A DNA stretch of 64,000 bases, taken from Rhizobiales bacterium YIM 77505 (GTDB taxonomy: Bacteria; Pseudomonadota; Alphaproteobacteria; Rhizobiales; Beijerinckiaceae). Below are positions 7,122-13,994 of the stretch, piece after piece. The notes below the pieces were generated by a model that was not told where the DNA came from, searched no databases, and saw nothing but the letters and a program-made list of their open reading frames with translations. Numbering within the stretch: the stretch's first letter is position 1; each line of letters begins with the position of its first letter. The position numbers were made by a program, and so were the translations under genes. Where the stretch lies: positions 1,054,001 to 1,118,000 of the forward strand of contig JQNH01000001.1 in NCBI GenBank assembly GCA_000745135.1. Reading direction: 5' to 3'.

Positions 7122-8102
7122 ATGCGGCCTCTCGTCCTTGTCAACGCTTCCGCCGGGACGGCGGCGCAATATGCGGGACGGGACCTGCCGGCGCGCCTCA
7201 AGCAAGCCTTCGCTCAGGCGGGCCTCGATCCAGAGATCCACAAGGTCAAGCCGCGCGATCTTGACCGGGCGTTGCAGCAGGCGCGCGCCGCGGGCGGACC
7301 GGTGGTGATCGCGGGCGGCGACGGCTCGGTCTCGGCCGCCGTTCAGCGCTTCGCAGGCACCGGGGTCCCCCTCGGGGTGCTGCCCTTCGGCACCTACAAT
7401 CTCCTGGCCAACGATCTCGGCATGTCCGCCGACATGGACGAGGCGGCCTGGCAGATCGCGCAGGCGGAGGTTCGCCGTGTCGATCTCGGCCTGATCGGCG
7501 GGCGCTACTTCCACACCCTTGCGGGCCTTGGCTACTTCTCCCGCGTCGCCCGCGAGCGCGCCCGCCTTCGCGAGGCGCTGCCCGGGTTCAAGATGGGGGC
7601 GGCGGCGCTCGCCGCCATCCAATCCTTCATGACCGGGGGGAGCCTGGATGTCGAGGTCGACGACGGTTCCCGGCGCAAGGGCTTCCGGACCCCGGCCATC
7701 CTCATCACCAACAACCTTCTCGATGCGGGAAGCTGGCGGCGGCAGCGCCTCGACGCGGGAATGTTCGAGATCAACATCGTGCGTGGCGATGTGCCGTTTC
7801 CGTTGTTGCGGGGCGGTTTTGCGGCGTTGAGGGGCGCCTGGCGCGAGAGCACCGACATCGAGACATGGACCGCGCCGCGGCTTACGCTCCATTTCCGGCG
7901 GCCGCGGGTGTTCTTGAATCTCGATGGCGAGCTCCTGCGGCCGCGCACGCCCCTGCAATTCGCGATGGCGCCGCGGGCGCTGACCGTCCTGACGCCCGCG
8001 GGGGCTCGGATCGGCGCCGCTGCGGAGGAGGTCGCGGCGGAGATCACCCTGCCGGAAGCCGCTCAAAGCTTTGCGGAACGAAGGACTGGACCTGGCGTTT
8101 AG
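7122..8102 (+). CDS. Diacylglycerol kinase/sphingosine kinase-fold (DAGK_cat) protein
   Basis: 326 residues. The nucleotide-binding loop GGDGSVSAAV (about 62-71) and LPFGTYNLLANDLG (about 88-101) identify the NAD kinase/diacylglycerol kinase-like catalytic domain; the C-terminal half is the beta-rich lid with FLNLDGE. Members phosphorylate lipids such as diacylglycerol, usually at the membrane face. It starts MRPLVLVNASAGTAAQ, the normal N-terminus of the family. It lies between two stress promoters, and its last 28 bases contain the promoter of the next gene. The lipid substrate is not defined. Confidence 0.85.
   Translation: MRPLVLVNASAGTAAQYAGRDLPARLKQAFAQAGLDPEIHKVKPRDLDRALQQARAAGGPVVIAGGDGSVSAAVQRFAGTGVPLGVLPFGTYNLLANDLGMSADMDEAAWQIAQAEVRRVDLGLIGGRYFHTLAGLGYFSRVARERARLREALPGFKMGAAALAAIQSFMTGGSLDVEVDDGSRRKGFRTPAILITNNLLDAGSWRRQRLDAGMFEINIVRGDVPFPLLRGGFAALRGAWRESTDIETWTAPRLTLHFRRPRVFLNLDGELLRPRTPLQFAMAPRALTVLTPAGARIGAAAEEVAAEITLPEAAQSFAERRTGPGV
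8075..8099 (+). promoter_or_regulatory. EcfG-type promoter of the PRC-barrel gene
   Basis: GGAAC (8075-8079), 16-base spacer, CGTT (8096-8099), exact consensus, located inside the 3' end of the preceding kinase-like gene and 54 bases before the PRC-barrel start. Confidence 0.75.
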
Positions 8103-8152
8103 CCGCTGCGCTGAGGCGCATCGGACGGTCCTCGGCCTTTCGGGAGACATTC

Positions 8153-8953
8153 ATGCTTAAGACGACGCACATGGCAGCTTGCCTTGTGGCCACGGCACTT
8201 GCGGCCGCGCCTGCCTTCGGCCAGTCGACGCCGGCACCCTCGGGCGGCACCGATCGTCCGACGGCCGCCGGTTCCGGATCCACCACCTCGGGCTCCTCGG
8301 CCATGCAGCCGGGCGCAAGCCCGTCCATGGGAGGCGCTTCCTCGGGGGCGTCTTCGAGCACGTCCGGCAGCGGAGGGACCTCGGCCTCCGGAACGGCGGG
8401 CCAGACCGGACCGACCCTGTCCGACACCTCGACCTCCGCCGCCCAAGGGCGGGCGGGCACCGACCGCTTCGTCACCCAGCAGCAGGGTGGGCAATGGCTC
8501 GCCTCGAAGCTCATCGGCACGACGGTGGTGAGCGCCAACAACGAGTCCATCGGCGATGTGAACGACGTGCTCCTGGACCGCAACGGCCAGGCGGCGGCCG
8601 TCATCATCGGCGTGGGCGGGTTCCTCGGCATCGGCGAGAAGGATGTCGCCGTCGCCTTCGACCAGCTCGAGTTCACGACCCGCGACCAGGCATCCCGCAG
8701 CGGGACCGGTTCCGAGGCCGCCACCACCGGGTCCACTACCGGCACGGGAGCTCGCCAGACCGCCGGGGCGCCTGAGCGGATCATGCTGCGCATGACGAAG
8801 CAGGATCTGGAGAACGCGCCGAAATTCGCCCGCGCCGGCACAGCAGGCGACAAGGATCAGGCTCGGGCGCCGGGCGCGACCGGAGGCGACCGCGGCACCA
8901 CCGCAACCGCTCCCGCCGCTCCCGGCGGCAGCAACGCCGCCCCGCGCCAATAA
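8153..8953 (+). CDS. Secreted PRC-barrel domain protein
   Basis: 266 residues. A signal peptide (1-23, ending APAFGQ) is followed by a long Ser/Gly/Thr-rich low-complexity linker (about 24-100). A PRC-barrel (about 115-180) contains WLASKLIGTTVV, IGDVNDVLLDRNG and the GVGGFLGIGEKDVAV signature. The tail is again low-complexity Ala/Gly/Thr. Proteins of this layout are periplasmic or envelope-associated and common in Rhizobiales stress regulons; the ligand of the barrel is unknown. GGGAG 7 bases upstream sets the start. An exact EcfG-type promoter precedes it. Confidence 0.85.
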   Translation: MLKTTHMAACLVATALAAAPAFGQSTPAPSGGTDRPTAAGSGSTTSGSSAMQPGASPSMGGASSGASSSTSGSGGTSASGTAGQTGPTLSDTSTSAAQGRAGTDRFVTQQQGGQWLASKLIGTTVVSANNESIGDVNDVLLDRNGQAAAVIIGVGGFLGIGEKDVAVAFDQLEFTTRDQASRSGTGSEAATTGSTTGTGARQTAGAPERIMLRMTKQDLENAPKFARAGTAGDKDQARAPGATGGDRGTTATAPAAPGGSNAAPRQ

Positions 8954-9042
8954 GCCGTATTTGGAAGGCGGAGGGAGCCCTGCGGGCTCCCTCCGGCCTT
9001 GCACGTCCTCGGGCGCCTGGGGCGGTCAGGACTGCGGCTCAA

Positions 9043-9115
9043 GAAAAAGGCGCGGTTGGAGGGATCCAACCGCGCCGACAGGTGCCGGCCCGTGGGGGCA
9101 GAAAGAGGCCGGTTG
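9043..9115 (-). ncRNA. Candidate EcfG-dependent small RNA 2 (same architecture as sRNA 1)
   Basis: An exact EcfG-type promoter on the minus strand (9148-9123) is followed after about 35 bases by a strong terminator, giving a transcript of roughly 73 nt. A 6-bp stem CCGGCC/GGCCGG (9107-9112 with 9085-9090) closes a 16-nt loop with a CUGCCCCCACG run, then comes the terminator hairpin. Promoter type, G/C stem sequence, C-rich loop and terminator order repeat those of the candidate at 6884-6968. Function inferred: base pairing with G-rich leaders under stress. Confidence 0.62.
9044..9076 (-). terminator. Rho-independent terminator of candidate sRNA 2
   Basis: 12-bp perfect stem GGCGCGGTTGGA (9049-9060) / TCCAACCGCGCC (9065-9076), loop GGGA, with a plus-strand A-tract (9044-9048) that is the U-tract of a minus-strand RNA. 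Confidence 0.85.
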
Positions 9116-9122
9116 TCCATAC

Positions 9123-9148
9123 AACGCAGTCCGCGGTCCGGCGGTTCC
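9123..9148 (-). promoter_or_regulatory. EcfG-type promoter of candidate sRNA 2
   Basis: Minus strand GGAAC (9148-9144), 17-base spacer, CGTT (9126-9123). Exact consensus. Confidence 0.73.
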
Positions 9149-9239
9149 TGAAAAAATCGAAACCCGTTGAAAATTTCTCGCCTCGAGGGGCATCCCGTCG
9201 GTGGCGGAGCCCGGGTCTCGAAGGCCGGCGCGGCGCACC

Positions 9240-9264
9240 GGAACTGCCCAAGGGCGGCGGCGTT
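9240..9264 (+). promoter_or_regulatory. EcfG-type promoter match with no clear gene behind it
   Basis: GGAAC (9240-9244), 16-base spacer, CGTT (9261-9264). The 100 bases downstream are rich in nested inverted repeats (for example CTGGCCG/CGGCCAG near 9326-9341, and ATCGGCCA/TGGCCGAT). It may drive a structured RNA or the doubtful ORF at 9383. Confidence 0.5.
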
Positions 9265-9382
9265 GTCGGCCTGGCACAGCATTGCCGATCGGCCAGAGCA
9301 TGCAGCCGTTCGGCCGGTTGAGACTGGCCGTTCGGCCAGTTCCGGCAGCCGCTTGGCCGATACGCAGCGATGGGGGAAGGCA

Positions 9383-9616
9383 ATGGCCTCGTCGGAAACG
9401 ATCGAAACCGTTCTTTGCGGCGAAGACCTGCGGCCGCGGCTTTGTCGGCCGAGCAAGGCGCAGCAGGGCGAGGAGACGAAGATCGCGTCCCGGTTGAGCG
9501 GCGTGGTGGCGGTCCGCCACGTGGAAGATGCCCTGTGGCCTTCCCTCCTGCAGGGCAGCCTCATGGTCCCGGCGCGCCTCGGCCCAAGGGCGATGGTGGC
9601 CCTCGAAGCCCGTTGA
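9383..9616 (+). CDS. Doubtful 77-residue ORF downstream of an EcfG-type promoter
   Basis: Starts MASSETIETVLCGEDLRP with a GGGGGAAGG purine run just upstream, no recognised domain and no hydrophobic segment. Supported only by the promoter match at 9240-9264 and the ribosome-site-like sequence. The rest of the 8954-9912 gap (9617-9830) shows no gene I can support, so this may equally be non-coding. Confidence 0.28.
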   Translation: MASSETIETVLCGEDLRPRLCRPSKAQQGEETKIASRLSGVVAVRHVEDALWPSLLQGSLMVPARLGPRAMVALEAR

Positions 9617-9830
9617 TCCGGCAGGCGGACTTTCCCGCGCGAGAGCTCAGGATGAGGGCCGCGGGGAGGAGGGACAAGACGGGACGAAGATCGCAGTCCC
9701 AATGACTTACAGGCGAGATCCGGAGCCGCAGCCAGCGGAGACGATCGGGAGCGGTCTTCAGGGGCCGGCAGTGCGATGCCTGAGGTTCGGAGAGCTCGCC
9801 TGCCATGGGGCTCCAGCCGCTCATAAGATT

Positions 9831-9853
9831 GGGGCCGCCTGACTGGCGGCCCC
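9831..9853 (-). terminator. Terminator-like hairpin after the KGG gene
   Basis: 9-bp perfect stem GGGGCCGCC / GGCGGCCCC, 5-base loop, 60 bases past the stop of the KGG protein. It lacks a long U-tract (only AATCTT on the minus strand), so strength is uncertain. Confidence 0.55.
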
Positions 9854-9912
9854 GATTTGCTCGTCCGTTGTAGGTTCGACGGTATGAGCGCCGGCGGCGT
9901 GCGCTGCCGCGG

Positions 9913-10113
9913 TCAATCGTGCTCCTGGCCGCCGCGTGCGCCGCCAGAGGCTTGGCCACCCTTGCGTCCGGCCTCCGACGCGAGCTCGCGGTCCTGAGAA
10001 AACGAGCGCTTTTCTGCCGGCACGCTGCGGCCGCCTTTGCTTGCGATTTCCCGCTGCCGCTCCGGGTCCATCGATGCGAACCCTCGCTTCGACGTCGAGT
10101 CGCCCATCGCCAT
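9913..10113 (-). CDS. KGG-motif stress protein (GsiB/con-10-like)
   Basis: 66 residues, hydrophilic and probably disordered. It carries two KGG repeats: a FASMDPERQREIASKGGRS unit and a related SEAGRKGGQASGG unit. KGG proteins of the GsiB/con-10 type accumulate in stress or desiccation and are thought to protect macromolecules. GAGGAGG 8 bases before the ATG at 10113 fixes the start; an in-frame upstream ATG at 10155 falls in the promoter. An exact EcfG-type promoter lies 41 bases upstream. Confidence 0.9.
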   Translation of the reverse strand: MAMGDSTSKRGFASMDPERQREIASKGGRSVPAEKRSFSQDRELASEAGRKGGQASGGARGGQEHD

Positions 10114-10153
10114 CGTTTGCCTCCTCAGCGAGTTGTGATCGGTCGACCTGAAC

Positions 10154-10178
10154 AACGAGCCGCGGATTCGATGGTTCC
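10154..10178 (-). promoter_or_regulatory. EcfG-type promoter of the KGG gene
   Basis: Minus strand GGAAC (10178-10174), 16-base spacer, CGTT (10157-10154). Exact consensus. The interval to the next, divergent EcfG promoter (10179-10307) is unusually AT-rich and holds three AGGTAC repeats. Confidence 0.75.
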
Positions 10179-10201
10179 GGTTGGGACCAAGCGATTTTCA
10201 G

Positions 10202-10241
10202 AGGTACAAAGGTTTTCTCAAAGGTACTTAGATGAAGGTAC
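10202..10241. repeat. Three AGGTAC direct repeats between two divergent stress promoters
   Basis: AGGTAC occurs at 10202, 10222 and 10236 in a locally AT-rich patch (GAGGTACAAAGG, AAAGGTACTTAG, GAAGGTACGAAGG). Position between the divergent promoters at 10154-10178 and 10308-10332 suggests a possible regulator site, but no family is recognised. Confidence 0.35.
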
Positions 10242-10307
10242 GAAGGTCTTGGCTTCAAGGCGGCCAAGACGTGCAAAGCAACGCCGAACGGGCAACGCAG
10301 TCCCCCC

Positions 10308-10332
10308 GGAACCTGTGGGTGACGGCGCCGTT
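10308..10332 (+). promoter_or_regulatory. EcfG-type promoter of the 68-residue protein
   Basis: GGAAC (10308-10312), 16-base spacer, CGTT (10329-10332), 26 bases before the ATG. Exact consensus. Confidence 0.75.
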
Positions 10333-10357
10333 GCCTTCCCGCTGACCGGAGGGGCCG

Positions 10358-10564
10358 ATGACGAACCGGCACATGGTGAAGAAAGATGCGGCCGACGCGG
10401 ATGGTCGGAACAACAACCGCCCAGCGCCGAATCCGCCCCAGCCTCAGCCAAGGCCTGCGCCTGAGAGCGAGTCTGCGGTGTGGACGCGCGAGGAGCCGCT
10501 CGACTCGCCCGGCCCGAAGCCCATGATTCCTCAGGAGCAGAAGGGGCTGCGGGCGAAGCGCTGA
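10358..10564 (+). CDS. Small disordered, proline-rich protein, stress-regulated candidate
   Basis: 68 residues, no hydrophobic segment. A charged N-terminus ([17 protein letters not shown]) is followed by a Pro/Gln-rich stretch ([12 protein letters not shown]) and a basic tail. No family is recognised; it looks intrinsically disordered. GGAGGGG 7 bases before the ATG and an exact EcfG-type promoter support a real gene. It is divergent from the KGG gene and followed at 93 bases by pcaF, with which it may be partly co-transcribed. Confidence 0.68.
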   Translation: MTNRHMVKKDAADADGRNNNRPAPNPPQPQPRPAPESESAVWTREEPLDSPGPKPMIPQEQKGLRAKR

Positions 10565-10656
10565 CCTGCCAACGGCAGATCGTGCTGCCCTCTGGCGCAG
10601 CGCCTCCTGAGGCGATAAGGCTTCGCCAAAAGCAAGAGATTGCAGGAGAAACAGCC

Positions 10657-11865
10657 TTGGCGAGCCAGGAGGTCTTTATTTGCGACGCCGTGCGGACGCC
10701 GATCGGCCGTTACGGCGGAGCGCTAGCGAAGGTTCGCACGGACGACCTTGCCGCCATCCCGATCCGGGCCCTGATCCGCCGTCATCCACAGATCGCGGAG
10801 GCGATTGATGAAGTCTTCCTCGGCTGCGCGAACCAGGCGGGCGAGGACAACCGCAACGTGGCGCGTATGGCCACCCTGCTCTCGGGCCTCCCTGAAGGGA
10901 CGCCGGCGGCCACCATCAACCGGCTTTGCGCCTCCGGACTCGACGCCGTCGGGGCGGCGGCCCGCGCCATCAAGGCGGGAGAGATCGACCTCGCCATTGC
11001 TGGCGGTGTGGAATCCATGACCCGCGCCCCCTTCGTCATGGGCAAGAGCGAACAACCCTTCCAGCGAACGGCGGAGATCTACGACACGACCATCGGTTGG
11101 CGCTTCATCAACCCTCTCCTGAAGAAGCAGTACGGCGTCGACTCGATGCCGGAGACGGGAGAGAACGTGGCCCAGGAGTTTCAGGTCACCCGCGACGACC
11201 AGGACGCCTTCGCGCTCCGCTCGCAGCAGCGCGCGGGTCGTGCGCAGGAGGCTGGTGTCTTCGCCGAGCGCATCACGCCCGTGGAGATCCAGGACCGGAA
11301 GGGTATGGTCCAGGTCGATAGGGACGAACACCCACGGCCAGACACCACCCTCGAGGCTCTGTCGAAGCTCAAGCCCATCGTTCGAGATGGCGGTACGGTG
11401 ACAGCCGGCAACGCCTCGGGCGTCAACGACGGGGCCGCCGCCCTCGTCCTCGCCTCTGCGGCGGCAGCGGAGAAGTATGGGCTAACCCCGAAGGCGCGCG
11501 TCCTGGGCCTCGCCTCCGCGGGCGTGCCGCCGCGCATCATGGGCATCGGTCCCGTGCCCGCAGTGAATAAGCTCCTGGAGCGCCTCGGCATAAGGATCGT
11601 CGACGTCGACCTCGTCGAACTCAACGAGGCCTTCGCCAGCCAGGCGCTCGCGTGCCTGCGTCAGCTCGGACTTCCGGACGACGCCGAGCATGTGAATCCC
11701 AATGGCGGCGCGATCGCGCTCGGTCACCCGCTCGGCATGTCGGGCGCCCGCATCGCGGGGGATGTCGCCTTCGAGCTGACGCGGCGCGGCGGGCGCTATG
11801 GCGTCGCCACGATGTGCGTCGGCGTCGGCCAGGGCGTAGCCCTCGCCCTGGAGCGCGCTTCCTGA
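10657..11865 (+). CDS. pcaF: 3-oxoadipyl-CoA/acetyl-CoA thiolase (PcaF-like)
   Basis: 402-residue thiolase. The nucleophile Cys is in [11 protein letters not shown] (about residue 92); the second active-site motifs are [23 protein letters not shown] and CVGVGQG. The N-terminus [26 protein letters not shown] and [17 protein letters not shown] are typical of 3-oxoadipyl-CoA thiolase, which cleaves beta-ketoadipyl-CoA to succinyl-CoA and acetyl-CoA; a plain acetyl-CoA C-acyltransferase role is also possible. The start is an unusual TTG (10657) with AGGAGA 9 bases upstream; the in-frame ATG at 10480 is too early. No other beta-ketoadipate genes are adjacent. Confidence 0.85.
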   Translation: MASQEVFICDAVRTPIGRYGGALAKVRTDDLAAIPIRALIRRHPQIAEAIDEVFLGCANQAGEDNRNVARMATLLSGLPEGTPAATINRLCASGLDAVGAAARAIKAGEIDLAIAGGVESMTRAPFVMGKSEQPFQRTAEIYDTTIGWRFINPLLKKQYGVDSMPETGENVAQEFQVTRDDQDAFALRSQQRAGRAQEAGVFAERITPVEIQDRKGMVQVDRDEHPRPDTTLEALSKLKPIVRDGGTVTAGNASGVNDGAAALVLASAAAAEKYGLTPKARVLGLASAGVPPRIMGIGPVPAVNKLLERLGIRIVDVDLVELNEAFASQALACLRQLGLPDDAEHVNPNGGAIALGHPLGMSGARIAGDVAFELTRRGGRYGVATMCVGVGQGVALALERAS

Positions 11866-11881
11866 ACCCGGCAAGACGAAT

Positions 11882-11914
11882 CCGCTTCGCTCGAACGCAT
11901 CCCGGGCGAAGCGG
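11882..11914. terminator. Inverted repeat between convergent genes, possible terminator
   Basis: CCGCTTCGC (11882-11890) / GCGAAGCGG (11906-11914), 9-bp stem with a 15-base loop and no T-tract, between pcaF and the convergent 48-residue gene. Confidence 0.35.
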
Positions 11915-11938
11915 GGGTCCGTGAACTCGCCCCCCGGT

Positions 11939-12085
11939 CTACTGCCGGTTGGTGCGCGTGTTGTCGGCCTTGTTGTTGCTCTGTTTGCCCGGATCGAGGC
12001 GCTTCTTCGTCGTGCCGCCGCTTCCGCGGGCATCGCCGCGCTTTGATTCCGCCGAATTGTCACCACTCATCTTGCCTTTGCCCAT
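11939..12085 (-). CDS. 48-residue basic hydrophilic protein, stress-regulated candidate
   Basis: Starts MGKGKMSGDNSAESKRG and is rich in Lys, Arg, Asn, Gly and Ser, with no hydrophobic segment; probably disordered. No family recognised. GGAG 8 bases before the ATG at 12085 and an exact EcfG-type promoter 32 bases upstream of it support a true small gene. It resembles in composition the KGG protein and the 68-residue protein of the same island. Confidence 0.65.
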   Translation of the reverse strand: MGKGKMSGDNSAESKRGDARGSGGTTKKRLDPGKQSNNKADNTRTNRQ

Positions 12086-12116
12086 GAAGGTCTCCGTCAG
12101 ACACATGCGCGGGGTG

Positions 12117-12142
12117 AACGGATCCGGAGGAGCCGGGGTTCC
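12117..12142 (-). promoter_or_regulatory. EcfG-type promoter of the 48-residue protein
   Basis: Minus strand GGAAC (12142-12138), 17-base spacer, CGTT (12120-12117). Exact consensus. It is the right-hand limit of the stress promoter cluster. Confidence 0.73.
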
Positions 12143-12226
12143 GGTCCCGGCGCTTGCCATCGGGCGGCAAGGCTTTAGGTTGCGCGCGCGCCCCTTACAG
12201 GCGCGTCATCCCGATCCGCTCCGACC

Positions 12227-13042
12227 ATGACAACGCCTCTTCCCGCTCCGGCGGTCTGCCTGACAGAGCTCGCGATCGCCTTCGCTCTCAAGGGGGGCGG
12301 GCGCTACACGGCCGTGGAGGGCATCGACCTTGCGGTGGCGCCGGGCGAGTTCGTCGCCATCGTCGGACCCACTGGTTGCGGGAAGTCGACGCTGCTCAAC
12401 GCCACCGCCGGGCTGGTGAGGCCTGTCGCCGGAAGGGTAGAGATTTTCGGCCGGGAGCTCTCGGGGCTCAATATCCGCGCCGGTTATCTCTTCCAGCAGG
12501 ATGCGCTGATGCCGTGGAAGACGGCGCTGGAAAACGTCGCGGTCGCCCTGGAGCCGAAGGGGGTCGCTGCAGCGAAGGCCAGGGCCCAGGCCGAGCAATG
12601 GCTGCGCCGGGTGGGGCTTGCCGCCTTCACCGAGCGCTATCCTCACATGCTCTCCGGTGGGCAGAAGAAGCGTGTCGCATTGGCCCAGATGCTGATTCGC
12701 GATCCCGAGATCCTGCTGATGGACGAGCCCTTCGGACCGCTCGACGCGCAGACGCGGCAGCTGATGGGCAATCTCCTGCTCGAGCTGTGGGCCGCCGACC
12801 GCAAGGCGGTCATGTTCGTCACCCACGATCTTGAAGAAGCGATCGCCCTCGCCGACCGGGTGGTCGTCATGTCGGCAGGCCCGGCGGCGCGCATCATCGG
12901 CGATTTCCGGGTCGAGCTGCCGCGCCCACGCGATATCGCAGAGGTGCGCCTCGAACCCGCTTTCCACCACATCCACAAGGAGATCTGGTCCCAACTGCGC
13001 GTCGAGGTCCAGAAGGCCTATGCGCAAGGGGAGGCGGGATGA
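12227..13042 (+). CDS. NitT/TauT-type ABC transporter ATP-binding protein
   Basis: 271 residues. Walker A is GPTGCGKSTLL (about 47-57), Q-loop YLFQQDALMPW, signature LSGGQKKR, Walker B ILLMDEPFGPLDAQT and switch His in FVTHDLEEA. It powers uptake with the permease and binding protein that follow (SsuB/TauB/NrtD class: sulfonate, nitrate, taurine, thiamine-precursor or related small molecules). The gene is first in the operon and ends GATGA, where its stop overlaps the start of a 27-residue ORF. Confidence 0.92.
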   Translation: MTTPLPAPAVCLTELAIAFALKGGGRYTAVEGIDLAVAPGEFVAIVGPTGCGKSTLLNATAGLVRPVAGRVEIFGRELSGLNIRAGYLFQQDALMPWKTALENVAVALEPKGVAAAKARAQAEQWLRRVGLAAFTERYPHMLSGGQKKRVALAQMLIRDPEILLMDEPFGPLDAQTRQLMGNLLLELWAADRKAVMFVTHDLEEAIALADRVVVMSAGPAARIIGDFRVELPRPRDIAEVRLEPAFHHIHKEIWSQLRVEVQKAYAQGEAG

Positions 13043-13122
13043 GCAGAGACGCGCATACCCTGTCCCCCATCGGTAGGGTGGCATCGTTCTACATCGCGTT
13101 CGAGAGAGGTTCGACACCATGA
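13039..13122 (+). CDS. Tiny 27-residue ORF translationally linking ATPase and permease genes
   Basis: The ATG overlaps the ATPase stop (ATGA at 13039) and the stop overlaps the permease ATG (ATGA at 13119). GGGGAGG lies 5-9 bases before its start. The peptide MSRDAHTLSPIGRVASFYIA... has no recognised domain. It may exist only to carry ribosomes across the 76-base gap between the two transporter genes. Confidence 0.45.
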   Translation: MSRDAHTLSPIGRVASFYIAFERGSTP

Positions 13123-13910
13123 ACCGGACCAAGCTCCTCGTCCTCCAGGTCGGCGTCGGGCTTGCAGCGCTCGTGCTCTGGCATGTGCTCACCACCTCGC
13201 CGATCCTCGGCAACCCGAAGCAGATTCAGTTCTTCTTCTCGACGCCCGTCGATGTGCTCGCGCGGGTCGTGAAGGAGTTCTCCACCACGGAGATCTGGCG
13301 GCATCTCTGGATCACCCTCCTTGAGACGATCCTGGCGTTTCTGACGGGCGCGACAGGCGGCATCCTGTTCGGGTTCCTCTTTGCCCGCCGCGAACTTCTG
13401 GCGGCGGTGTTCGACCCCTACATCAAGGCCGCAAATGCGCTTCCTCGCGTGGTGCTGGCGCCGATCTTCGCGCTCTGGTTCGGGCTTGGGATCTGGTCGA
13501 AGGTGGCGCTCGGCTTCACCCTCGTCTTCTTCATCGTCTTCTTCAACGTGTACCAGGGGGTGCGCGAGGTCTCGCCGGTGGTGCTCGCCAATGCGCGCAT
13601 GCTCGGCATGAACGAGCGCCAGCTCCTGCGCCACGTCTATTGGCCGGCGGCGCTCACCTGGATGTTCTCGTCGCTTCACACCTCGGTCGGCTTCGCCCTC
13701 GTCGGCGCCGTGGTCGGCGAATATCTCGGCTCCTCGGCGGGGCTCGGCTACAAGATCCAGCAGGCCGAGAGCGTCTTCGACGTCACCGGCGTCTTCGCGG
13801 GCATGCTGATCCTCGCCGTCTTCGTCATCGTGATCGACGCCATCGTCACTGTCATCGAGAACCGGCTGCTCGTCTGGCGCCCGGGCCCGGCGACGAGCGT
13901 GCAGGCATGA
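13119..13910 (+). CDS. NitT/TauT-type ABC transporter permease
   Basis: 263 residues with about six membrane helices. The cytoplasmic coupling (EAA) loop reads ARMLGMNERQLLRHVYWPAALTWM. It belongs to the SsuC/TauC permease family and would form the channel with the ATPase encoded upstream. The LPRVVLAPIFALWFGLGIWSK segment is characteristic of this group. Confidence 0.92.
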   Translation: MNRTKLLVLQVGVGLAALVLWHVLTTSPILGNPKQIQFFFSTPVDVLARVVKEFSTTEIWRHLWITLLETILAFLTGATGGILFGFLFARRELLAAVFDPYIKAANALPRVVLAPIFALWFGLGIWSKVALGFTLVFFIVFFNVYQGVREVSPVVLANARMLGMNERQLLRHVYWPAALTWMFSSLHTSVGFALVGAVVGEYLGSSAGLGYKIQQAESVFDVTGVFAGMLILAVFVIVIDAIVTVIENRLLVWRPGPATSVQA

Positions 13911-13994
13911 AGCGGCGATCTGGCGTTCGCGCGCGCCGGTGGTAAGGTCCCCCACGATTTCCTGATGTAGACAGCCAAGAACAAGGAGGAAACG

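Noticed and set aside
8857-9702. 281-residue minus-strand ORF crossing the sRNA 2 region
   Set aside because: No domain, odd composition and it runs through the promoter, stem and terminator of the candidate sRNA.
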